The notes under the pieces: generated by a model
What the model saw: only the letters and a program-made list of their open reading frames with translations
What the model was told of the DNA's origin: nothing
The model's database searches: none
Translations under genes and position numbers: made by a program
Shown: piece by piece, positions 1-11,400 of the stretch
Numbering within the stretch: position 1 is the first letter of the stretch
Layout of the letters: each line of letters starts with the position of its first letter
Assembly (NCBI RefSeq): GCF_041956535.1
Contig: NW_027192206.1
Location: 461,488 to 525,487, forward strand
Direction: 5' to 3'
Source: Calcarisporiella thermophila CBS 279.70
Lineage: Eukaryota > Calcarisporiellomycota
DNA: 64,000 nucleotides

Positions 1-1105
1 GCAGACCATCCCCATCAAGGTCCTGCCGCTGGATCGCGACCCGGAATTCGACCTGGTGCTGCTTGATCAGCGCCGGCTCGGGGTCATTTTCCGACGGTTT
101 GCCGGCCCCTCCCCCAACAACTCAAAGGCCCCCGATGACGGCGACGACTCGGGCTCGGTGGCCAGTGGGGAGGCCGATAGAAGCCGCGGCATCCAGGTCA
201 AGGACCGGCAGTACTTCTTCAAGCAGTACAAAAACACGTTCCACGGCCAGGGCGCGGTCGACTGGCTGCGCGACTTCACCACCACCATCTCGCGCGACGA
301 GGCGAACGAGATTGCCAACGAGTTTGTTCGTGCGGGCCTGGTGGAGGAGCTGATCGACCTCAACGAGTTGCCCGGCTCCGGCGCGGGCGAGCTCGTCTAC
401 ACACGCACCATCCTCTACCACTTGACCGAGTTTGGCGAGCAGGTGGCGGGGTGGCGGCCGGATGCGGACAGGGACCGCGACAGCGTCTTCTCCGCCAGCA
501 CCAGCACGCCCTTTAGACACGACGCCGACGGCGGCGAGGTGGTGGACCTGCGCGACATGCTGTCGTATAGCCCCTCCCTTCGCGGGAATGGCCACGACCG
601 CATCTCGGCCAACAAGGGCGCCGATGGCCTCGACTCGAAAGAGTCGAACGCCACGCGCCTGCAGCAGATCCTAGGGGATGAGCGCCTGCTCCCGCTCTTC
701 CACGAGTTTTTGCGCACCAACTTCTGCGAGGAGAACCTCTCCTTCTGGTCCGATTGCCAGGACTTTTTGAGCCGATACAACCGGGGCGGGGAGAACCACC
801 GTGACAATGCCGCCAAGGCCTACGCCATCTACTCCACCTATCTGGCCCCCGCCTCGCCGTCCGAGCTTAACATCGACTACAGCCTTCGGCAAGAGATCCT
901 GAGGTTCATGAATACGGCCGTGGGCAAGGGGAATGGCGCAGACGTGGCGGACCCCGACGTCGTCATTGGACCCGAGGTGCTTGAGACCATTGTGCAGCTG
1001 TACGGAAAGGTGCAAACCCATATCTTTCGCCTCATGTCCACCGACTCGGTGCCCAAGTTTGTAAAAACCCGCAAGTATCGCCAAGCTCTCCAGGAGCAGG
1101 ATTAG
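1..1105 (+). CDS. Regulator of G-protein signalling, DEP + RGS domains (5' partial)
   Basis: The frame is open from base 2, so the N-terminus lies outside the window; the stop is TAG at 1103-1105. A DEP domain runs from about base 200 to 450 (QYFFKQYKNTF...GQGAVDWL, then a TILYHLTEFG end). An RGS domain follows from about 650 to 1070 (LLPLFHEFLRTNFCEENLSF, then DCQDFL). DEP followed by RGS is the layout of fungal Sst2/FlbA proteins, which speed GTP hydrolysis by G-alpha subunits and dampen pheromone or nutrient signalling at the plasma membrane. A Ser/Asp-rich linker separates the two domains. The visible part has no intron and is GC-rich. Family assignment is firm; orthology to Sst2 or FlbA is inferred from domain order only. 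Confidence 0.9.
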   Translation, partial: QTIPIKVLPLDRDPEFDLVLLDQRRLGVIFRRFAGPSPNNSKAPDDGDDSGSVASGEADRSRGIQVKDRQYFFKQYKNTFHGQGAVDWLRDFTTTISRDEANEIANEFVRAGLVEELIDLNELPGSGAGELVYTRTILYHLTEFGEQVAGWRPDADRDRDSVFSASTSTPFRHDADGGEVVDLRDMLSYSPSLRGNGHDRISANKGADGLDSKESNATRLQQILGDERLLPLFHEFLRTNFCEENLSFWSDCQDFLSRYNRGGENHRDNAAKAYAIYSTYLAPASPSELNIDYSLRQEILRFMNTAVGKGNGADVADPDVVIGPEVLETIVQLYGKVQTHIFRLMSTDSVPKFVKTRKYRQALQEQD

Positions 1106-1973
1106 ATTTCAAGGCATGCCCCCATCCCCAACTGTGTTTTCTCCCCTTTTCCTCTTTTTTTCCTCCTCCGCCTCCGCCTCCTCCTCTTCTTCTTCTTCCG
1201 AACTAGATATACTCTTTCATATATACTTTCACATCTTCTAATTTCAATAATCACTATTTAATTCTCTCTCTCTAGTCTGGTTATTATGCCTATTTCTATT
1301 CGCTTGCATTGATACATATATCTGTTGTCGCATTGTGGAACTTTTACCTTTTTTTAATTTGAAAAACAAGAAAAAAATGAGGTTGGTTGAGACAAAGAGA
1401 GATTCCATGTGTTGTTGTANNNNNNNNNNNNNNNNNNNNNNNNNNNNNNNNNNNNNNNNNNNNNNNNNNNNNNNNNNNNNNNNNNNNNNNNNNNNNNNNN
1501 NNNNNNNNNNNNNNNNNNNNNNNNNNNNNNNNNNNNNNNNNNNNNNNNNNNNNNNNNNNNNNNNNNNNNNNNNNNNNNNNNNNNNNNNNNNNNNNNNNNN
1601 NNNNNNNNNNNNNNNNNNNNNNNNNNNNNNNNNNNNNNNNNNNNNNNNNNNNNNNNNNNNNNNNNNNNNNNNNNNNNNNNNNNNNNNNNNNNNNNNNNNN
1701 NNNNNNNNNNNNNNNNNNNNNNNNNNNNNNNNNNNNNNNNNNNNNNNNNNNNNNNNNNNNNNNNNNNNNNNNNNNNNNNTTTTTTTTTTTTTTTTTTTTT
1801 TTCTTTTTATACTCTTTTGTCATGTTATTGAATCTGTTGTTTCATCATTGTGTTCATCTTAAAAAATTAAATTTAGTAAAGCTGTTGTTTATCCTCCATG
1901 GATCTCCTCAAGTTGTATTGAATTCTTTTATTAGAGTCGACGATACCCAATCTTTTTTTTCCAAAAAAACACT
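1106..1973. other. Intergenic 3' regions with assembly gap
   Basis: This region lies between convergent genes. Pyrimidine tracts follow the RGS stop, and poly-T flanks the run of Ns. I see no gene. Confidence 0.6.
1420..1779. other. Assembly gap (360 N)
   Basis: A run of 360 Ns, bordered on the right by more than 20 T residues. Homopolymer or simple-repeat DNA probably broke the assembly here. Nothing can be said about its content or true length. Confidence 0.99.
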
Positions 1974-2758
1974 TTACGCACGAGAACGGAGACGCGAAGC
2001 CCTTGCGAGTTGACGAGCGTTGAGTTTGGCTACCTTCTTTGAGTCGTCGGCACGCTCGACGGTGGCATCCTCCTCGGCAACGATGATCTCGATGTGCGAG
2101 GGAGAGCTCTGGTAGGGGTTGATGCGACCGTGGGCGCGGTAGGTGCGACGGCGCATTTTAGGGGCCTAACACAGCCCAAATAAAAAGGGAATCAGTCAAT
2201 ATTATATCCATCGAGATAGATCATATCTGTACGCACCTGGTTGACCTGGATATGCTTGATAACCAAGGAATCGACATTCAAGCCTTTGGCCTACACGAGG
2301 CAGAAACAGAATCGAAAACAAGGATTGAGCATGAACATCTTCATTGGCCATATTGCAAGTAGCTTACCTCAGCGTTAGATTCGGCATTCTTGAGCAGACC
2401 CTCCACAAACTCGCACGACTTCACAGGCCATCTGCCTTGGGTCGTTCCGAATTCCTTAGCCTGAGCGGTACGGCCAACACCGCCATTGAACCGACGGAAA
2501 GGAATGGCACGCTTGTGCTCTTTCACGGCAGCGAGGTAGGAAAGGGCTTTCTTGAGGTTCATGCCCGAGATGGCGGCGGCAACCTCACGGGTGTTCTTGA
2601 AGTGAACGCGGAGGTAAGATCCACGAGCCTTAGCAACTTTGGAAAGTGAATACAAGAGCAATCGGTCAATATGAATGATGAAGAGAAGCCGATCTAAGTT
2701 TAAATAGGGCAAACCTACTTTTGGCGGGGTTAGCCGGAGTAGCAGCGTATCTGACCAT
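1974..2758 (-). CDS. RPL17: 60S ribosomal protein uL22 (Rpl17)
   Basis: Four exons: 2758-2719, 2636-2368, 2290-2237 and 2165-1974. All phases join cleanly. The product (start [13 protein letters not shown]) carries the uL22 landmarks [52 protein letters not shown] and [13 protein letters not shown]. uL22 lines the peptide exit tunnel of the large ribosomal subunit. The length (about 184 residues) matches the eukaryotic family. Its start faces the epsin gene across about 650 bp. Confidence 0.97.
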
Positions 2759-3411
2759 GGCAATGCTACTGATGAAAAAAGATCATGCAAAAAAGGTGTT
2801 AGCATAGCAGTAGGAAGAAGCCATTCAATTCCGCATCGCCATTTCCCATATTCATGGTATCGTGTTCCCAACTGATTTCCGGCTTCAGCTCCCATTTCTC
2901 AATCACACTCAAAGAATCACCACACACCCACGGGGTGGTCCATCCCTCCCTACAATCCATCCATCCTTCTCCTTACCTTTTGCTTTTCTCACAGATGAAT
3001 ATGAAATCCTTTACGCTGGATGCGTCTAGAGGAAGAGAAGGAGGGAATCGGCTATGGGGGGAAGCCTCGGTAGCAAAATGCCGCTCGACGAATTTCACGC
3101 TTCAGAGGAATCTGAAACCAATAGTCACACGGGGAGTCACATTCGGGTTCGAGGGCAGGAAGTGATTTGCGGCAAAAAAAGTTCGCCCGTTTTTTAATCT
3201 TCCTCTTTTTTTCAAGTCTTTGCCTTTTTATTTCTCCTTTGTCTGAGAAAATCTTTGGACATACTAACCCCTCGTCACTGAAGAGCTACAAGAGACGGAC
3301 CCGGAACTTGAACAATCCTTTTCCCTATTTGCAATCTCAAAGAAGTCAGTCATTATACTCAGCAGGCAGCTCCGAATTTAGTGGAGATTAGTTTTATCTA
3401 CGATCGGTGCA
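2759..3411. promoter_or_regulatory. Divergent promoter region between uL22 and epsin
   Basis: 653 bp between two start codons on opposite strands. It is pyrimidine-rich next to uL22, with CCATCC repeats near 2940-2975, which is typical of a ribosomal-protein promoter. No conserved coding segment was recognised, although short open frames exist. Confidence 0.5.
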
Positions 3412-5799
3412 ATGTCAAAATATACGGCAAAAGGTGCTCTTCGCACAGTGTGAGTGTCCCTTGCTGTTCTTTGAAATGCTTGGAAATGCTGCTGGCATGT
3501 CCTATTTGGATGGCCTGGAGGCGAGATGGGAGTACAGGGTGTTTCCTGTCACTTTGGCTTTGACTTCTTTGTTCAACCAAGATTTAGGTTCAGTGCCAGT
3601 TGAATTAATTCATTGCCTTTGTTTCCTATTATTTTTCCTGGATGATAGAAAAAACTACACAAAGGGCTATTCGAACATCCAGGCCAAAGTTCGAGAGGCC
3701 ACTTCGAACGATCCTTGGGGACCATCGGGAACCTTGATGAATGAGATCGCTCAAGCCACCTATCATCAGTGAGCCCTCTTTCTTCGATGGAGAAAAAGGT
3801 CCGACTGCTCTAATTCAACATCTATATCTTAGGCATTTATTTATGGAGGTGATGGAGATTATTGACAAGCGGCTTAACGACAAAGGCAAAAATTGGAGAC
3901 ATGTATATAAGGTGAGATGTCGGTCATTTTCCCTCTCGGCTGGTTCCATTCCAAGATGGACCGTGATTAACCTGACGGCTGCGTTCTTCTTTTTCCACCC
4001 ATCCTTATTAATAGGCTTTGACATTACTGGATTACTGTTTGCATGTTGGATCAGAATCTGTAATAGGATATGCAAGGGAAAATCTCTACATTATAAAAAC
4101 ACTCAAGGAATTTCAACATTGGGACGAGGATGGCAAGGATGTGGGGGCCAATGGTGAATCTCACGGCATTTTACCACCCAGCATCTTATCTAAACTCTTT
4201 ATCTTTGACTATTCCAGTGCGCCAGAAGGCCAAAGAAATCACGAATCTTCTATTGGACGACTCTCGGCTTCAAGAGGAGCGCCGTGCGCGACTGGGCATG
4301 CACAATCGGCTAATCGGCTCGAATTCACAGACCTCTTTGGGCCCCGATCGGCCTTCCCGCTCTCCGCACTATGAACGCCCCGGCTACGTCGATGATGACT
4401 CGGAGTTGCAGCGGGCTATTGAGGAGAGCAAGCGAACCGCACAAGAGCACGAGCTCCAAATGAGAGAGAGGTTTGTGGTTTCGCATAAGGTATCGATGCA
4501 CAACTTTTCTAATATGCCTATATGTGGTAGCAGTGAGCAGCTACAGCAAGCCTTAGAGTTGAGTGAAAGAGAGGCAAGAGAAAAGGAGGAAGAGAGACGC
4601 CGCCAGGAAGAGGAAATGCGCCGAATGCAGTTAATGCAACAACAGCAACAGCAGCAACAGCAATTTAACATGCTTGGTGCCGGCGGGCAGCCATATCCAC
4701 AACAACAGCCGATGCCGCCGCAGCAGCTTGGATTCGATTTCTTCGATCCCCTAGGGACAAGCTCAAATCCCAATGCTTATGGACAGGGGCAGGGTGGGAT
4801 GGCGTATAATGGCGGCGGAGGATACAACTTTCAGCAGGGCCAAAACTACTTGCAGCGACCTCAAATAACGGGCTCCTCACAGGATGGTTTTCAGTCCATG
4901 TCTGTTGGCCCTGCCATGCCGGGGATGCACATGTCGTCGCTTGGAGATTCGATGGGATCCAACAATCCTTTTGGCCAGATGGGCGGAGGTTTTGGAGCTT
5001 CGCAGCCCCAACCACAGCAGCAGCAGCAGCAGCAACAACTGTCGTTTAGCGGTCTTGGTGGGACAAACGGGTTTGCGGGATCCGCGGCATATCCATCCCA
5101 GGGTAATGGTTTAGCGTCGGCCCCCGCATCATCCACATCATTTACGCCCTCGATCCCACCAAGTACGTCTGTTTCGATGGCGGGATCCGCTTCGACTCCA
5201 ACGAAAGATGACGGCAAATATTCGAAACTCGCCAATTTGATCGGCAATCGAGGCGATGGTGTCGACACGTTCGGCAATGTAGGCAATATGCGTATACCTT
5301 AGTAAGTGTTCTTGTCGCCACCATTGGCACTAGCGCCAGACTCTTTTGATAACCCGATATTTTCTGTGTGCCTTACAGTGGCTCCGGTTTCAGCTCGAGT
5401 ATAGGCTATCAGAGCTCTCAAAATTCAACCTCTCAGGCTGCAAACAACCCTTTTGCCCCTGCTCAGGCGACCGGCTCGGACCTCCTCGGCCTGAACAACG
5501 ACTCTTCCTCCTTCTCTACCTTTTCTTCCACCTCTCAACCCTTTGCTACCTCCACCTCTTCGTCCACCAGTTCGGCGTTCGGCAACCAGCCAAGCCGGAA
5601 TCCTTTCCAACCGGCATCCTCTCAACCATCCAATAACCCGTGGGCTAACACCGGCGCAAGCATGAGCCTCAATGATTTATATATGGAGCAGCAAAGACAA
5701 AAACAGTTGCAACAGCAGCAGCAATTACAGCAGCAGAGCATGGGAACGGGGCAAGGATACTTTGGTGGTGGGGGAGCGCAAGCATTTGGAGGATTTTAG
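3412..5799 (+). CDS. Epsin (ENTH domain, ubiquitin-interacting motifs, NPF motifs)
   Basis: Exons 3412-3449, 3649-3768, 3833-3911, 4015-4153, 4218-5301 and 5379-5799. The ENTH domain is encoded by the first five exons (NYTKGYSNIQAKVREATSND, PWGPSGTLMNEIAQATY, DKRLNDKGKNWRHVYK, LTLLDYCLHVGSE). Two UIMs follow (SELQRAIEESKRTAQ and SEQLQQALELSEREA), then Gln-rich linkers and several NPF motifs that bind EH-domain partners. Epsins bind PI(4,5)P2 and ubiquitinated cargo and bend membrane during clathrin endocytosis; yeast counterparts are Ent1/Ent2. Bases 4471-4530, between the UIMs, look like a 60-bp in-frame intron (GTTTGT, TTCTAAT branch-like site, GTAG). The protein is 626 residues if retained and 606 if spliced. 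Confidence 0.93.
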
Positions 5800-6434
5800 G
5801 CGCCCACTCTCCCATATTCTTGTTTATCCTCTACTCATATATTTATCCTGTGTTTTGCAATCCCCTCCTATTTTTTTTTTCTTTTCCTTCCCTTTTACTT
5901 TTTATTGCCTCTCTCTCATCTCATGATTACTTTCATTGATAATCTTCAACCCTCTATTCTTTTTTTTTTTTCAATCATATTTCTCTCATTATGATCACAC
6001 TATTTCCTGGATATTCTTTTTTTCTTGTTATGATACGTCTCCCTTTTTTATTACTCTTGAATTTTTTTTTATTTTACTCATTTACACGCTTACACCTCGA
6101 TAATTCATTTTAACAATCAAATATTCTTGTGTGCCTCTGTGATACAAGAGGATGTGTTAATATTTTTCTTTTATTTCTATTCTCTGCTTCGCTTTGATCT
6201 GCTCCCTACACTGATAGAATTAGCGCTTTGGAGAAAGCGCTCCAGTGCCAAGAACTCGGGGGAGAGAGAGAGGGAATAATAAAAAATAAAGCCATTCAAA
6301 GACATGATTGGGGTGTGTAGTCCGGCAAGTCAGATATATTAAAAAAAAGACAAAAGTTTCTTATAAAAGAGTCGAGCTGGAACTAATACAAAGAAACAGG
6401 GTGGGAGATTAAGGGGAAGGGAGAGGCACCTCCA
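5800..6434. other. Convergent 3' intergenic region
   Basis: T-rich and pyrimidine-rich DNA with many poly-T runs between the ends of epsin and HIBADH. I see no gene in it. Confidence 0.6.
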
Positions 6435-7809
6435 TTAGAGATCTCGCTTGTCGTTCAACCACTTGTAGACGCTCGAAAAGTCCTTGGTCTTGAACTCTTT
6501 CGTGTTGGAGAGTTGGTTGTAGATCTGCTGCGAGAGGGCCCCGAGGGGGATGCTTGCTTGGCAGTCGTTGGCCGCATTCACGGCGAGTCGCAGATCCTTG
6601 GCCATGAGCGCGCTCCCAAAGCCGCCCTCATATCCCTTCGATGCGGGCACGGTCTCCATCACCCCTGGGCAGGGGTTGTAGGTGTCGCTGCTCCAGCACC
6701 TCCCGGTGGAGGTGTTGATGATCCCCGCCAGCAGGTGAGGGTCCATCCCCAGCCGCACGCCCAGGTTCATTGTCTCGGACACCCCAATCATGGAAATTCC
6801 AAGCAGCATGTTGTTGCAGATCTTAGCGATTTGGCCACTGCCGTTCGCGCCACAGTAGACGATGTTGCGGCCCATCCTGGCAAGAATGGGGCGAACCACC
6901 TCGAAATGGTCCGGGAGTGCGGCGCCGACCATGAACGTGAGCGTGGCGGCCTCCGCGCCGGGAACACCGCCGGAGACGGGAGCGTCTACCGCGATAGCGC
7001 CTTTAGAACCGACCTATTAACCAGAAGAAAAGTATGAGGGGTGCGTAGGGAAAAGAAAATTGAATGGAGGTGGAGACGGGGACACAGGGATATGGAGGTT
7101 AGGAATTTGTTAGGTTCACACGTACCGCCTTTGCCATCTCTTTGGCAACCGCCTGATCGATTGTGCTTGAATCAATCACTACACTGTCCTGATCCAGACC
7201 GGGCAACAGAGCCTCCGTCGATTCCACATATACGTCCTTTACGTGCGGAGATGCAGGAAGCATCGTGATGACGGTACCCGCCTTCTCGGCCACCTCTACC
7301 GGGCAGCGCGCGATGACCACTTCCTTCTCGAGCTTGAGCTGCTTAACGAAGCGCTCTGCAGTTGCCTTATTGACGTCGTACACGATAAAGGGGACATTGG
7401 ATTTCTTGTAAAGATTGTTGGCCATGTGGAAGCCCTGAGGTCGAGAGAGCGCACGCGAGAGAAAAAGGTAAGTCACAGCATAAAAAATCGAGATGCGCAT
7501 TTCGACTCTTACCATTTGGCCAAGGCCAATGAAGCCGATGGTTTCTTTCCTCGTAACCTAATGCAAAATGTATTCTATGTTTAACGTCTTATGCATCCCA
7601 TCGAAGAGAATGCAAATGCAAATGACTCACCTCGTCTTTAGCTACGCGTTCGGAGAAGAATCCAATAAGAGTTAGCTTATTTCTCCACACTTGAAATAGA
7701 GTAATTGCTTACAGGTAGAGTAGTTTCTTCTTGCCGCCAATGATGGCATCAAGCGAGGAGCAGTGACCAGTGGTCTCACGGAGAGCAAATGAGCAGCGGG
7801 TTTCATCAT
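6435..7809 (-). CDS. HIBADH: 3-hydroxyisobutyrate dehydrogenase, mitochondrial
   Basis: Exons 7809-7713, 7641-7631 (11 nt), 7557-7513, 7434-7126 and 7013-6435 give 346 residues. The N-terminus is rich in Arg/Ser/Ala and looks like a mitochondrial targeting peptide ending near RRNYST. The Rossmann motif is GFIGLGQMG. Family signatures include FIVYDVNKA, DSSTIDQAVAKEMA, DAPVSGGVPGAEAATLTFMVG and GSGQIAKICNNMLLGI with the catalytic-region Lys. The enzyme oxidises 3-hydroxyisobutyrate to methylmalonate semialdehyde in valine breakdown. The 11-nt exon is needed: extending it to the alternative upstream AG brings an in-frame stop. Confidence 0.95.
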
Positions 7810-9276
7810 CTTCTAATCTTGAGTGAAATAAAAGTAAGAGCAGGAAATAAAACGACTCGAAGCGCGTGGGAAATAGGACTAAATTTCAGAAATCTAATAA
7901 AGTTTTATATAGAAATAAGCTATCGAGAGCAGAGAAAACTCAGATTGAGATCGAGGAGAATTGGAGGAGCGTCCCCGCCGGGGCCATCCTACAGCTAACC
8001 CCCATCCCAAGTATTCACGCCGTACTTAAGGGCCACGGAGCTCTGCGTCCAAGTGTAAATAGGAACAAGTACGCCCAAAAGGAGCACTCGGCGTCACGTT
8101 TGTTAGGGCGGAGGAGTATCGAGAATATGGGTTTATTACCATGGGGCTGGTCTATCTGGATCTCGAAGTTGATTTTGCAAATATAATCATGGTCACGCTT
8201 TGCACCTTCAAAGGCGCGTGTGCTCATAGCAAGGATTGCGGGGAGAAAAATAAGTTTACTTTTGCAACCCATCGCCGGCACCCTGATTCGCTCTATGTCA
8301 CTCTCCCAAGCATCCCTCTTTCCCACTGTTGACTGCAGTAGGCTGCAACCATTTCTAATCCTGCCTCCACACGAGCCTAGGCTAAATTATTTTCCCAACC
8401 TGCTCTCCCATATCCTGTCGTGCAATATATTAAGCAAGCCTCGTCCCTCCCACCCTTTCTGGTTGATTACATCGGCTCTGAGATTTTCCTTGCTTCAATC
8501 GGATTCCATCAAAAAATATTCATTCTGCACCGAAACCTGACCGAGGACCTTGTGCTGTTATGGCACAAGGTGCAGGAAGAGCATGGGGGATATTTAGCCA
8601 TTCTTAGACATAGACATGTTTGTTGCTGTGCTGAGGGATCATGAGATGGGCCGACTCTTCCAGGCTGAACTCTTTATCATGGTGTATAAATTCGCGTTTA
8701 ACGGAGGAAACAACCTTCAGGATTCTGTTCTCTGCCCTGGAAGCACTCCCAGAAGATCCGCCCAACTGCGGAGAGAGTCGCTCGCAACCACTTCATGCCC
8801 TACCATAAGGCACTGCGCATACACTTGCGTCACTTGCTGAATCAAGCTTTCTAGGTCGAAAGGGCTCGATTATTTAAGCACCGCGCAACTGGCGTGGCTT
8901 TGACGTTGAGCCCCATTTAATGATCCCAATTGGCACACCGAATATAGAAGTTTATTTTGCTATTTGATCTTGGGCCGTTTTGCTGTTCCATCGGCCATCA
9001 TTTGCATCCTAGTACCCCTGGTCATCTTACGCCGAGGCGCGTTCATTATTTGGGCGCGACAGTAGAACGCTTAGGGTCCTGTTGCTCATTCCATTGGATA
9101 GTGTTATCATCTGGCCGGGTTTTGCATAAATAGCATCGCGCAGCATCCTTTTTTGTACGAGTAAATTGATCCCTCACGCCTACACGAGCGTTTGTTCTAT
9201 TCATCCCGCAATTAACGCCTCCATCCTATGTATATAGCAAGCACTTGTTTTTTTTTCGTGATTTTAACTGGATAAT
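7810..9276. other. Intergenic, no recognised gene
   Basis: About 1.47 kb between divergent starts of HIBADH and ceramide glucosyltransferase. Only short, unconserved open frames are present. A 9-bp inverted repeat (ACCTTGTGC, 7-nt loop) sits at 8547-8571. The right end probably holds the promoter of the glucosyltransferase. Confidence 0.5.
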
Positions 9277-10700
9277 ATGATCAAAAGTGGACTGGATTTC
9301 CTATTAAGAGGAGACTATCTGTCATTGGCGCCCGGCCAATTGGTGACGCGATTTGACACCTACATCCAGTGGTTGATATTGATATGGTATGGTATCACGC
9401 TGGTTGTGAGTCTTACCGGACTTGCAGTCACGTAAGTTGAACTCGTTGCTTCCCTGTTTTGCCCCAACTCCCTGCTCATGCAGTTGTTCTACGTAGATTT
9501 CTGAGATATCGGCGGGGAAGAGCCACTCAGCACATTCCGCCGAGTAGCACCAATGAATTACCTGGGGTGACAATATTCCGCCCCATCTGCGGCCTGGATT
9601 TTCAGCTGCGCGAGAACCTTATATCCTCTCTGGAGCAGCAATATCCCAAATTCGAGGTTATATTCTCGTTCAACAAAGCAGACGATCCGGCGATACCCTT
9701 GGTGCGAGAGCTGATCGACGAATATCCTCATGTAGACGCTCGATTGATAATAGGTAGGTGTTTGGTGGGAAACAGCGATTAACACACCAACTGACTCTTA
9801 TTTCCAGAGGAGCGCAGTGTGGCGGTGAATCCCAAGATTAACAACCTCGTCGAGCCCTATCGGGTGGCCAAGCACGAAGTGATGTGGATCTGGGACTCAA
9901 ACGTTCGCCTTCCGCCGGGATGTCTGCACCGCTCCGTCCAAAAATTGCTCTCTCCTCAATATGGGCTCGTGCACCATCTCCCCTTGGGAGCCGACGCGCT
10001 TTCGCTTGGCGCAGACATGGAGGCCGCGTTTCTCAACACCACCCACGCGCGGGTCTACCTGGGGCTTAACCAGCTTTCAATTGGCTCGTGTGTGATTGGC
10101 AAATCGAACTTGTACCTCCGCAAAACGCTGCAGCAGATTGGGGGTCTGGAGAAGTTCCTAGACATTATTGCCGAGGATACCGCAATAGCAACCGCCATCT
10201 GGAACGTCGGCTATTGGCATGCTATGACCTGCGACGTGGCCCGGCATCCGCTAGGATCCATGTCGGTTTGGGAGCATTTTGCGCGGAGAGCCAGATGGGC
10301 CCGCATCCGCCGCACGACCGTCACCTTCGCCACTCTGATTGAGCCCTTCTCTGAGTCCATCTTGCTGGGGCTGTTGGTTGGGTGGTCGGTCCACTCTCTC
10401 TTCAACTTGTCGGGCAAGTGGTTTTTCGTCGCGCACATGCTCGCCTGGTTCCTCATGGACATGACCATCGCACGGAATATAGCAGGCAATGAGATAGTGT
10501 GGCCGCGACTCATTTTGGGGTGGGTGCTGCGGGAGTTGTCTGCACTCCCCCTCTTTATCTATGCCATGGTGGGAAGTCGGTTTGGGAGCCGGCTGAAATG
10601 GCGGGGAAGAGAGTATCGCATCAGATATGGAGGAAAGGGGCAGGTGGTGACGCAGGCCAATGGATGGAGGAACAATCACCATCAAAAGAAGGCATTATGA
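9277..10700 (+). CDS. Ceramide glucosyltransferase (GT21)
   Basis: Exons 9277-9431, 9497-9753 and 9808-10700 give 434 residues. An N-terminal membrane anchor (WLILIWYGITLVVSLTGL) precedes a GT-A domain. Family motifs are present: FRPICGLD, the D1 region FNKADD, D2 in WIWDSNVRLPPG, D3 in IAEDTAIATAIW, and R-x-x-R-W in RRARWARIR. C-terminal hydrophobic segments follow. The enzyme moves glucose from UDP-glucose to ceramide on the Golgi/ER surface to make glucosylceramide, a fungal membrane lipid. The first AG after the first intron would give an immediate stop, so the acceptor at 9496 was chosen. Confidence 0.92.
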
Positions 10701-11400
10701 TGATGCCCATTATTTTATCCCGATAGATATATCTCTCTGATTCCTTTTATATATACACTTACATATTGTTCCTTAATTAACTAATAGTAAATATGTGCCT
10801 AGTTCCATGTGGTCTCACTATTTTCAAAGTTTCTGTGGTAAAATAGCCAATGGGGTGTCGTGTATTTATCACTCTAATGACGATAAATGAATAGTCTGTA
10901 AGGAGCTGTGGATATTGGTTGCCAAAGATCTATTGACACCATGGATTAGATTGTTGGTGGCGCCTAATAGTTGGGGGCGAGTATTTTGATACAATATAAA
11001 AGTGGGAAACACGGCCCGAATTGGTACCGATTTGACCATATTGTCTCCCTTTCTAAATGAATCGATGCTGATTGATTGCGAGATAGTAAGCTGCCTACTC
11101 TCTATATCAGATATTAAATGTGGCAAAAAAAAGTAGCTAAATATTGAGCTTAATCTAGTTGAGGGTCAGAATTTTTCAATTTCAATAATACTATATTCCC
11201 TCATTCCAAGAGTACCATGAATACCATATGCTCTACTTCTGCGAACCATACAGCAGAGTTGTAAGGAACCGACGTTTTTGTGTATTTCATGGCCAATGAA
11301 CATAAGTGGAATAATATTCATATGTCTTGCCTTAGATAATGTTTTAGTTTCGTAACATTTACTTATATTTTTGCAATTGCATAATATTCCATTCTAACTT
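10701..11400. other. Convergent 3' intergenic region
   Basis: 700 bp of AT-rich DNA between two stop codons. No gene recognised. Confidence 0.55.

Noticed and set aside
1335-2013. Frames running through the N gap
   Set aside because: They consist of unknown residues and homopolymer and carry no information.
2854-3391. Short plus-strand frames upstream of epsin
   Set aside because: No domain, no splice join to the ENTH exons, and the location fits a promoter or leader.
8547-8571. 9-bp inverted repeat as a terminator or RNA element
   Set aside because: Short arms in unremarkable DNA; likely chance.
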